Assembly: GCA_001805765.1 (NCBI GenBank)
Contig: MHGW01000033.1
Coordinates: forward strand, 3,093 to 9,736
Source of the DNA: Omnitrophica WOR_2 bacterium RIFCSPLOWO2_01_FULL_41_12
GTDB taxonomy: Bacteria > Omnitrophota > Gorgyraeia > Gygaellales > Profunditerraquicolaceae
Length of the DNA stretch: 6,644 nt
Direction of reading: 5' to 3'
In this document: one piece after another, positions 1 through 5,762 of the stretch
How positions within the stretch are numbered: position 1 is the stretch's first letter
How the letters are laid out: every line of letters begins with the position of its first letter
Position numbers and translations under genes: made by a program
The notes under the pieces: generated by a model
What the model was told of the DNA's origin: nothing
The model's input: the letters and a program-made list of their open reading frames with translations, nothing else
Database searches by the model: none

Positions 1-1269
1 GAACGTACGAACAAAGTTGCGGTTACGGATTTTCCCGATAAATTGGATGAAATTAGTAATATCATTACTGCCTTTGACGAAAAAACACCCCAGGTATTAA
101 TTGACGCCCAGATTATTGAAATAAAGCCTTCGGATAAATTTGAAATGGGAGTGGATTGGGATTATTGGATCGAAAAGCATTTCAGGGTTGGCTCTAGCCT
201 GCCTATAGGTACGAGCGGTAGATTATTATTAGGTACTACCACAGCCAGCCCTTCTGAAAAAGGAGACTACAAAGCGATTTTGGACCTCTTGCGCACAATT
301 GGCGATACAAAAATACTTTCCAGCCCCCGGATTATGGTCTTAAATAATCAGGAGGCCAGGATTCTGGTCGGGACAAAGGATGCCTATATTACCTCTACCA
401 CTTCTTTATCCGGGACTACCACGGTTACTTCTCAAGAGATAAATTTTGTAGATACCGGCATCAAACTTTATGTTACACCTACTATCAACAGAGATGGTTT
501 TGTGACCATGAAAATAAAACCCGAGGTTAGTTCAGCCACGCGCACCAGTATTAAATCCGAAGATAAGATTACCGAGATTCCCATTGTTTCCACATCCGAA
601 ACAGAAACCACAGTGATGGTTAAAGACGGGGTGACCATAATTATGGGCGGTTTAAGAAAGGATGAAAAGCAAAAGACAGTAAAGAAGATTCCGTTGCTAG
701 GCGACATCCCTTTATTGGGATTCTTGTTCAGGAGTACTTCTGATGAAGCTAAAAAAACAGAATTAGTTATTCTACTTACCCCGCATATTATGTCCGGAGA
801 GACTCCCTTTACGGATTTTTCGGATTTAAAACCCAGGGAAGGCGCAATAGCGAAAATGGTAAAAGGAGAGATTATTACGGAAAAAATACCTGCTCCAAAG
901 CCGCCAGAAGAAGAAGTTTCTCTTGAATCTATAGAAGAGGCTCAAGAAGCCAGCCTGGCCAACTTAGAACCCGAGGAACAAACATTTGAAGACCTCACCC
1001 AGTATAAAAATTTTATCTGGGAAAAGATTAATAAAGTCGCCAGCAGTTATGTCAGCCCCAGCGATATCTACGAGGGGAGTGTGCAGACATCTTTTATTTT
1101 GGACTCAACCGGCGAGTTAAAAAGCGAACCCGTAATTTTATCTTCCACCAATCATATCTTAAGCCGGGTGGCCTTAAAAAGCATAAAAGAGGCTTCGCCG
1201 TTTCCGCCTTTTCCAGCATTCTTAAATAAGCCGGAAGAGGGTTTCGCTATTACCTTTTCTAATAATTAG
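1..1269 (+). CDS. Secretin (type II secretion / type IV pilus outer-membrane channel), 3' part, with TonB-like C-terminal domain
   Basis: The reading frame is open from base 1, so the gene is cut at its 5' end and 422 residues are visible. Secretins form multimeric outer-membrane channels for type II secretion, type IV pili or related machines. Residues 1-40 are the end of the last periplasmic N-domain (TNKVAVTDFPDK, then QVLIDAQIIEI). Residues about 90-264 are the secretin core: ILSSPRI (105-111), FVDTGI near 149, VKDGVTIIMGG (207-217), then the hallmark IPLLGDIPLLGFLFR (230-244) and ELVILLTPHI (254-263). A Pro/Glu-rich linker (about 292-330) follows. Residues about 333-420 resemble TonB_C: a Y..FIWEKI helix, GSVQTSFILDSTGEL, SSTNHILSRVALKSI and PFPPFP. 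The family is certain; gspD versus pilQ cannot be decided without the N-terminus and upstream genes. The TonB-like domain is an inference from motif pattern. Confidence 0.93.
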   Translation, partial: ERTNKVAVTDFPDKLDEISNIITAFDEKTPQVLIDAQIIEIKPSDKFEMGVDWDYWIEKHFRVGSSLPIGTSGRLLLGTTTASPSEKGDYKAILDLLRTIGDTKILSSPRIMVLNNQEARILVGTKDAYITSTTSLSGTTTVTSQEINFVDTGIKLYVTPTINRDGFVTMKIKPEVSSATRTSIKSEDKITEIPIVSTSETETTVMVKDGVTIIMGGLRKDEKQKTVKKIPLLGDIPLLGFLFRSTSDEAKKTELVILLTPHIMSGETPFTDFSDLKPREGAIAKMVKGEIITEKIPAPKPPEEEVSLESIEEAQEASLANLEPEEQTFEDLTQYKNFIWEKINKVASSYVSPSDIYEGSVQTSFILDSTGELKSEPVILSSTNHILSRVALKSIKEASPFPPFPAFLNKPEEGFAITFSNN

Positions 1270-2095
1270 TGCGTATATATTCAATTATCTCTTGCGTGGT
1301 AGAATCAGGGGTAGAGGCCCCGGCAGTAATTCCTACGCTTTTAGCATTCTTAAACCAATTAGATTTTATTTCTTTTTTTCCCGCCACCCAATAACTGCGC
1401 TTATTCAATGATTTGGAAATCTCGTAGAGCCTTTTGGTATTGGCGCTTTTTTTTGAGCCGATAATAATCACCGCATCATTTGCTTTGGGCAGAACTTTTA
1501 AATCTTTTTGTTTTATTCTGGTGGGCTGGCAGATAGTATTAAAAAATTCTAATTTCCGGATACGCTGTTTTAATACCCCGACTATTTTCAGAACTTTTTC
1601 TAAATTCTGCGTGGATTGTACCACTACCGCTGCTTTTTCTATGGATTGCAGTTTTTTCGGTGGTAAGTTTTTGAGGCTATCCATAACTATGGTTTTATTT
1701 TTCAGCTGGCCGGAAATTCCCAACACCTCCGCATGTTTTTTATCGCCGATCACGATAATTCTGTAGCCTTTATTTTCCATATCTTTAGCAATCCTGTGTA
1801 TTTCTTTGACCATCGGGCAGGTAGCATCTATAATCTTATAGCCCAGTTCATTTGCCCGGTTAATTATCTTTAAAGAGGTTCCATGGGCAGCCAAAAGCAG
1901 GGTTTTATTTTTTCCTGCACTTAACCCTGTAATTTTTTTGATTCCCTTTTTTTCTAATTGCCGGACAATATCCTCGTTGTGCACAATATCTCCCAGCATA
2001 TTGACCTTTGCGCCTGATTTTGTCTCAAGCGCAATATTAATTGCCCTTTTTACCCCAAAACAAAATCCCGCAGATTTGGCTAAATTTATTTGCAT
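1259..2095 (-). CDS. ispH: 4-hydroxy-3-methylbut-2-enyl diphosphate reductase (IspH/LytB)
   Basis: This is the last enzyme of the MEP pathway, a cytoplasmic [4Fe-4S] enzyme reducing HMBPP to isopentenyl and dimethylallyl diphosphate. The protein is 278 residues, close to full length for the short form of the family. The three cluster cysteines are present: C12 in GFCFGV, C93 in ATCPMV and C189 in NTICQPT. Substrate-binding residues also line up with E. coli IspH: H39 (DIVHNE), H71 (AAHGTS), H121 and E123 (HAEV), T162 (QSTQN), S217 and N219 (KSANTKRL), and S261 (TAGAST). The start ATG is fixed by the N-terminal MQINLAKSAGFCFG, which fits the family. There is no Shine-Dalgarno before it, and a -10-like box lies 7 bp upstream, suggesting a leaderless message. 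The 3' end overlaps the convergent secretin gene by 11 bp. Confidence 0.97.
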   Translation of the reverse strand: MQINLAKSAGFCFGVKRAINIALETKSGAKVNMLGDIVHNEDIVRQLEKKGIKKITGLSAGKNKTLLLAAHGTSLKIINRANELGYKIIDATCPMVKEIHRIAKDMENKGYRIIVIGDKKHAEVLGISGQLKNKTIVMDSLKNLPPKKLQSIEKAAVVVQSTQNLEKVLKIVGVLKQRIRKLEFFNTICQPTRIKQKDLKVLPKANDAVIIIGSKKSANTKRLYEISKSLNKRSYWVAGKKEIKSNWFKNAKSVGITAGASTPDSTTQEIIEYIRTNY

Positions 2096-2102
2096 GTTTA
2101 TA

Positions 2103-2130
2103 ATTTTACATCTTATTAGGCGTAAAGCAA
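2103..2130 (-). promoter_or_regulatory. Candidate ispH promoter, leaderless type
   Basis: Read on the minus strand, TTGCTT (2130-2125) and TAAAAT (2108-2103) are separated by 16 bp. The -10 box ends 7 bp before the ispH ATG, so transcription would start at or within a base or two of the start codon. A TTGACT (2135-2130) overlaps the -35 position but gives poorer spacing. No Shine-Dalgarno sequence is seen. This was assigned by eye only. Confidence 0.4.
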
Positions 2131-2141
2131 GTCAAAGTTTA

Positions 2142-2334
2142 GCACGATATATTAGTTTTGTGGAGGGTTTGTGAGCGCACATCAGAAAATTTTTGGCAAA
2201 AGTCTGCGAGGGATTACGAGGAGTGTAGGGCGCTGGTTACGATAAAGGCTGACCGAAGCGACGAAGTAAACCGAAGCAGACGGCAAAAATTTTCAGTGCG
2301 CGAGCAAAGCCGCAGCAAAACTAACATATCATGC
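2142..2334. repeat. 193-bp imperfect palindrome (MITE/ERIC-like repeat or structured RNA element)
   Basis: The two halves are near reverse complements about a centre near 2240. The outer blocks 2142-2160 and 2316-2334 match at 17 of 19 positions and include TTAGTTTTG (2152-2160) and CAAAACTAA (2316-2324). Inward come GCGCAC (2175-2180) with GTGCGC (2296-2301), then GAAAATTTTTG (2185-2195) with its exact complement (2284-2294), then GTCTGC (2202-2207) with GCAGAC (2276-2281). Weaker pairing continues: GG..TTAC (2211-2217) against GTAA.CC (2266-2272), and CGCTGGT (2231-2237) against ACC..AGCG (2252-2260). The right inner arm has a 9-bp rhythm with ACCGAAGC at 2252 and 2270. Coding frames across it look spurious. 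No clear target-site duplication was found. It lies between divergent promoters, so it is not an ordinary terminator. Mobile repeat, ncRNA and regulatory element all remain possible. Confidence 0.8.
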
Positions 2335-2351
2335 AATAACAAGGCTTTTTG

Positions 2352-2379
2352 TTGCAAAATTTAAAGCCAGTGGTAAAAT
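2352..2379 (+). promoter_or_regulatory. Candidate extended -10 promoter for the dehydrogenase operon
   Basis: TTGCAA (2352-2357) and TAAAAT (2374-2379) are spaced 16 bp apart, with a TG one base before the -10 box (TGGTAAAAT, 2371-2379), the extended -10 pattern. The -10 box ends 9 bp before the ATG at 2389, predicting a leader of only 2-3 nt, and no Shine-Dalgarno is present. A short inverted repeat, TTTTG-TTG-CAAAA (2347-2359), overlaps the -35 box, and GGCTTT/AAAGCC (2343-2348, 2363-2368) brackets it. Either could be an operator. Assigned by eye. Confidence 0.45.
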
Positions 2380-2388
2380 ATATATCTT

Positions 2389-3417
2389 ATGCGCGTGGCC
2401 ATGTATTACAGTAATCGCGATGTCAGGATAGAACAGATGCCGGTCCCTAAAATCGGCAGCGGAGAACTTTTGGTGCGGGTAGAGGCATCGGGTATCTGCG
2501 GCAGCGATGTGATGGAGTGGTACCGTAAAGATAGAACCCCTTTGGTGTTAGGTCATGAGATCAGCGGAATAATTGAGGAAATAGGAGAAGGTTTAAATAG
2601 TTATAAAAAAGGCCAGAGAGTTGCCTGCAGTCATCATGTTCCCTGCGGCAATTGCCATTATTGTCTCAACGGCCATCCCACAGTCTGCGATACTTTACGT
2701 AAGACTAATTTTGCGCCGGGTGGCTTTGCCGAATTTATCCGCCTGCCTCGGATTAATGTAGAAAAGGGCGTTTTTATTTTAGCGGAAAATGTTTCTTTTG
2801 AAGAGGCCACCTTTGTCGAGCCGCTGGCCTGTGTCTTGCGCGGCCAAAGGCAGGCAGGTGCAGTAAAAGGTAAGTGTGTTTTAGTGGTAGGCAGCGGCAT
2901 TGCCGGAATTTTACATATACATCTAGCCAAATTTATGGGTGCGCAAAAGATTGTGGCTACCGATATAAATGAATATAGGCTTAATCTGGCTAAAAAATTC
3001 GGCGCGGATGTAAGTATTAATGCTAAAGAATATTCGCCAGAAAAATTACGAGAACTCAACCAAGAAAGACTGGCGGATTTAGTCATCGTTACTACTGGCG
3101 CGCCAGGAGCAATTCAGCAGGCGCTGGAGTCTGTAGGGCGCGGCGGAACTATACTTTTTTTTGCGCCTACTGAAAAAGGCGCAAAAATTCCTATCCCTTT
3201 TAATGAACTATTCTGGCGGATGGAGATAACCCTGACCAGTTCATATGCTGCCAGTCCGCAGGAGTATCAAGAGGCATTGGATTTGATTAGTACGCATAAA
3301 CTGAATCTTTCCGGAATGATTACCCACCGCTTAAGTTTAGCGGAAACTGGCCTGGGGTTTAAATTAGTTTCAGAGGCAAGAGAGTCATTGAAAGTAATTA
3401 TCTTTCCACAAAAATAG
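2389..3417 (+). CDS. Zinc-dependent medium-chain alcohol/polyol dehydrogenase (MDR superfamily)
   Basis: The product is a 342-residue cytoplasmic oxidoreductase of the sorbitol/threonine dehydrogenase type, full length for the family. The GroES-like catalytic domain carries the catalytic zinc ligands C37 (GICGSD), H56 and E57 (GHE), and the E144 of VEPLA. A structural zinc site is intact with C86, C89, C92 and C100 (PCGNCHYC...C). The Rossmann domain has GSGIAG at 168-173, and D192 ends the second strand, which favours NAD+ over NADP+. The substrate cannot be read from sequence; a sugar alcohol, hydroxy acid or amino-alcohol is likely. The start is set by MRVAMYY..., matching the usual MDR N-terminus; an ATG four codons later is less likely. 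The gene is followed 9 bp later by an LsrF-like aldolase, suggesting that the ketone product feeds an aldol or thiolytic cleavage (inference). Confidence 0.92.
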   Translation: MRVAMYYSNRDVRIEQMPVPKIGSGELLVRVEASGICGSDVMEWYRKDRTPLVLGHEISGIIEEIGEGLNSYKKGQRVACSHHVPCGNCHYCLNGHPTVCDTLRKTNFAPGGFAEFIRLPRINVEKGVFILAENVSFEEATFVEPLACVLRGQRQAGAVKGKCVLVVGSGIAGILHIHLAKFMGAQKIVATDINEYRLNLAKKFGADVSINAKEYSPEKLRELNQERLADLVIVTTGAPGAIQQALESVGRGGTILFFAPTEKGAKIPIPFNELFWRMEITLTSSYAASPQEYQEALDLISTHKLNLSGMITHRLSLAETGLGFKLVSEARESLKVIIFPQK

Positions 3418-3421
3418 GAGG
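3416..3421 (+). promoter_or_regulatory. Strong Shine-Dalgarno for the LsrF-like gene, overlapping the upstream stop codon
   Basis: AGGAGG lies 5 bp before the ATG at 3427 and shares bases with the TAG stop (3415-3417) of the dehydrogenase. That stop is also in the reading frame of the downstream gene, so the start at 3427 is essentially forced. The layout favours translational coupling. Confidence 0.8.
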
Positions 3422-3426
3422 AAGAA

Positions 3427-4215
3427 ATGGATTGGGGAATGAAGAATCGTATGAGCAGGATATTTAAAGAGGATGGCAAGACCGTAATGTTGGCTGTTGA
3501 CCACGGATATTTTTTAGGCCCGGTTTCCCGCTTGGAAGATCCCGCCAAGACTATTGAGCCATTGATTCCTTATGTAGATTCGTTGATGCTTACCCGGGGC
3601 TTGTTGCGTAATTGCCTGGATGCTAAATATAACATCCCTATTGTCTTAAGGGCTTCCGGTGGAAATAGTGTTTTGAAAGAAGACTTATCTGATGAGGCAA
3701 TTACAGTCTCCATGCAGGATGCTGCCCGTCTTAATGTATCCGCAGTGGCTTTATCCATTTATGTGGGCAGCGAGCATGAGCATCAGACCCTCACTAACCT
3801 GACTAAACTCATTGATGCCGGCCAAGATTATGGAATTCCGGTTTTAGCGGTGACTGCCGTGGGTAAAGAATTGGAAAAAAGAGACTGCCGCTACCTTTCT
3901 TTATCCTGCCGCATTGCTGCAGAGTTAGGCGCGCAGATAGTGAAAACCTATTATTGCGAAGATTTTGAAAAGGTGGTAAAGTCCTGTTTTGTGCCTATAG
4001 TGATTGCCGGCGGCCCCAAATTAAAAAGCGAAGAGGATGTTTTAGAGATGACTTATAACGCCATTGCCTGCGGGGCAAAAGGCGTGGATATGGGCAGGAA
4101 TGTCTGGCAGTCAAATTGGCCGATAGCAATGATTACCGCTATTCGCAGCATCGTCCACGAGCAGGCCTCGGTAAAAAAGGCATTTAGTTTATTTGAAAGC
4201 CTGAAAAATAAATAA
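3427..4215 (+). CDS. lsrF: LsrF-like class I aldolase / 3-hydroxy-5-phosphonooxypentane-2,4-dione thiolase family
   Basis: The 262-residue protein closely follows the remembered E. coli LsrF pattern: DWGMKNRMSRIF at the N-terminus, GKTVMLAVDHGYF (17-29), TRGLLR, VLRASGGNS, YVGSEHEHQ, AVTAVGKE and IVKTYY. K173 in IVKTYY is the expected Schiff-base lysine of this TIM-barrel family. D25 and H26, IAGGPK (193-198) and GVDMGRN (219-225) fit the active site and phosphate-binding loops. In E. coli LsrF cleaves a phosphorylated autoinducer-2 derivative using CoA. Here no other lsr gene is visible and the N-terminal segment of about 29 residues found in E. coli is absent; an in-frame stop directly upstream shows this is real. 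It sits in an operon with the dehydrogenase. Membership of the LsrF/FbaB-like aldolase group is firm, but the substrate is not, so AI-2 processing should not be assumed. Confidence 0.88.
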   Translation: MDWGMKNRMSRIFKEDGKTVMLAVDHGYFLGPVSRLEDPAKTIEPLIPYVDSLMLTRGLLRNCLDAKYNIPIVLRASGGNSVLKEDLSDEAITVSMQDAARLNVSAVALSIYVGSEHEHQTLTNLTKLIDAGQDYGIPVLAVTAVGKELEKRDCRYLSLSCRIAAELGAQIVKTYYCEDFEKVVKSCFVPIVIAGGPKLKSEEDVLEMTYNAIACGAKGVDMGRNVWQSNWPIAMITAIRSIVHEQASVKKAFSLFESLKNK

Positions 4216-4217
4216 AT

Positions 4218-5372
4218 ATGCGGCTAAAAAAAAGAAGTATTTTGATCGGGATTTCTATTTTCCTGTTTTTGCTCATCACTTCTTTAGCAGAGGCTCAAGA
4301 GATTCCTAAATTAACGGTTTTTCATTCACCTACCTGCCATAGATGTATAGAAGTAAAAAGTGAATTAATGCCGCAGATAGAAACGGAATTTAAAGGCCGC
4401 ATCCTCATTGAATACAAAGATATCACCGCTATAGAAAATTATCAATTCTTCCTTTCCTTGCGCGAAAAATACCAGGTCAAAGACACTAAGCTTGACCTGC
4501 CGGTCTTTTTTTTAGCCGGTAGATTCCTGGGTAGCGATGGCCAAATCAAAGATCGCCTCAGGGAATTTATTAATGAATCGCTAAAAGCGCAGGCACAAAC
4601 GAAACCCGCATCTTTGATAGACCTTGTTACTCACTTTAAGGGTTTCAAGCCTTTGGCCGTTATCAGCGCCGGCCTAATTGACGGCATTAACCCCTGCGCC
4701 TTTACCGTAATTGTCTTTTTCATTTCTTTCTTAGCCCTGCAGGGATATAAAAGAGTAGAGTTAATTATTATTGGCCTCGGATTTATCTTCGCCGTATTTC
4801 TTACCTATCTTTTAATCGGATTGGGGATATTTGGTTTTCTCTATCGCCTGAAAGGGTTTTGGTTCTTAGTCAGGATATTTAATTTTTCCATCGGCGTATT
4901 CAGTATTATTTTAGGTATCTTTTGCCTTTATGATTTCTTAAAATTTAAAAAAACAAAACAGACCGAAGGCCTGATTTTACAATTACCTAAGTCCGTAAAG
5001 AATAGAATTAATAAAATAATCGGCCTGCATTACCGGGGACAGCCGCAAAAATATACTGCAAAATTATTCCTCAGCGCCCTGGTTACCGGTTTTTTAGTCT
5101 CTATCTTAGAAGCAGTCTGTACCGGCCAGGTTTATCTGCCTACTATCGCCTTTGTTTTTAAGACCACGCACCTTAAATTAGAGGCAGGCGCATATCTTCT
5201 ACTGTACAACCTGATGTTTATCCTGCCGTTGGTTATAATTTTTATTTTGGCTTTATTGGGCGCAACTTCGCAAACATTCTCTAAATTTTTAAAGCAAAAC
5301 CTTTTGACGCTAAAGGTACTCATGATGATTTTATTTTTTGGTTTAGGGATATTCTTGCTCTGGAGGGCTTAA
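4218..5372 (+). CDS. Thioredoxin-like domain fused to CcdA/DsbD-type transmembrane electron carrier
   Basis: The 384-residue inner-membrane protein appears to move reducing equivalents from the cytoplasm to the periplasm. A signal-type segment (about 8-24, with AEA at 24-26 as possible cleavage site or anchor end) leads to a thioredoxin-like domain at about 30-122, with CHRC at 40-43 (FHSPTCHRC) and a cis-proline candidate P95 (DLPVFFL). From about 145 come six hydrophobic helices: 147-172, 179-207, 215-238, 282-310, 325-346 and 362-382. The CcdA-type cysteine pair is C160 (DGINPCAF) in helix 1 and C301 (EAVCTGQVYLP) in helix 4. The order, thioredoxin first and membrane part second, is opposite to DsbD, whose thioredoxin domain is C-terminal. 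The start is 2 bp after the previous stop with no good Shine-Dalgarno, so translation is probably coupled. The next gene encodes a DUF1573 lipoprotein, a possible partner. Confidence 0.88.
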   Translation: MRLKKRSILIGISIFLFLLITSLAEAQEIPKLTVFHSPTCHRCIEVKSELMPQIETEFKGRILIEYKDITAIENYQFFLSLREKYQVKDTKLDLPVFFLAGRFLGSDGQIKDRLREFINESLKAQAQTKPASLIDLVTHFKGFKPLAVISAGLIDGINPCAFTVIVFFISFLALQGYKRVELIIIGLGFIFAVFLTYLLIGLGIFGFLYRLKGFWFLVRIFNFSIGVFSIILGIFCLYDFLKFKKTKQTEGLILQLPKSVKNRINKIIGLHYRGQPQKYTAKLFLSALVTGFLVSILEAVCTGQVYLPTIAFVFKTTHLKLEAGAYLLLYNLMFILPLVIIFILALLGATSQTFSKFLKQNLLTLKVLMMILFFGLGIFLLWRA

Positions 5373-5374
5373 AA

Positions 5375-5761
5375 ATGAAAAGATTTGTCCTATTTGCTAT
5401 TTTAATTTTTTTATTTTTAGGATGCGCTTCTGCGCCTGTTAAGTCAGGGCCTGCTGAACCAGAGACCTGGGACTTTGGACGGGTGAAAGAAGGACTAGTC
5501 TTAAAACACGATTTTGTCATCAGGAATACGTCCAAAGAGACATTGAATATTCAGAAAGTGCATACTTCCTGCGGCTGTACTACTTCGGGAGTGAAAAAAA
5601 AGACCATTTTGCCCGGAGAAAAGACTTTCATTGAAGTGCAGTTCAATAGCAAAGGATATTCCGGACCGGTGCAACAGCATATCTATGTAAACACGGATAG
5701 CCTTGACAATCCCATTTTAAAGTTTATAATAAAGGCAGAGGTAGTAAAGGAGGCCAGGTAA
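5375..5761 (+). CDS. DUF1573 lipoprotein with Cys-Gly-Cys motif
   Basis: The 128-residue protein begins with a short lipoprotein signal ending in LFLGC, so C17 is the likely lipidated residue. The -3 residue is Phe, which is less usual than Leu. Residues about 31-125 match DUF1573, an immunoglobulin-like periplasmic fold: WDFGRVKEG (32-40), HDFVIRNTS (45-53), SCGCTT (65-70) and ILPGEKTFIEVQF (78-90). C66 and C68 are the conserved CGC pair of the family. The biochemical role of DUF1573 is not established. The start has GGAGG (5362-5366) 8 bp upstream, inside the end of the preceding gene, and the gap is 2 bp. Co-expression with a thioredoxin/CcdA membrane protein suggests that its CGC is a redox client or relay (inference). 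Which membrane it is anchored in cannot be told from sequence. Confidence 0.87.
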   Translation: MKRFVLFAILIFLFLGCASAPVKSGPAEPETWDFGRVKEGLVLKHDFVIRNTSKETLNIQKVHTSCGCTTSGVKKKTILPGEKTFIEVQFNSKGYSGPVQQHIYVNTDSLDNPILKFIIKAEVVKEAR

Positions 5762-5762
5762 A

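Noticed and set aside
43..45. TTG as a possible start codon for the secretin
   Set aside because: The frame is open to base 1 and the preceding codons encode TNKVAVTDFPDK, a conserved secretin stretch, so the gene simply begins outside the window.
468..707. Minus-strand 79-codon frame within the secretin gene
   Set aside because: It is antisense to the highly conserved secretin core and shows no protein-like features; the same holds for the other opposite-strand frames within the recognised genes.
2142..2334. Palindrome as a bidirectional terminator
   Set aside because: It sits upstream of two divergent start codons, not between gene ends, and its arms do not end in T runs.
2142..2334. Palindrome as a CRISPR array or tandem repeat
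   Set aside because: The symmetry is inverted rather than direct, and there are no regularly spaced repeats separated by unique spacers.
2158..2364. A 68-codon plus-strand frame across the palindrome
   Set aside because: It lies almost wholly inside the inverted repeat, has an arginine/serine-rich composition with no recognisable domain, and no ribosome-binding site.
3427..4215. Evidence for a complete quorum-sensing (Lsr) system
   Set aside because: Only an LsrF-like enzyme is present; no kinase, transporter, binding protein or regulator of that system is seen in the window.
4226..4233. Eight-A run near the start of the thioredoxin-CcdA gene (similar runs of eight near 3155-3162, 4506-4513 and 5594-5601) as programmed slippage sites
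   Set aside because: All host frames continue intact through the runs and such tracts are expected at this base composition, so there is no sign of a frameshift.
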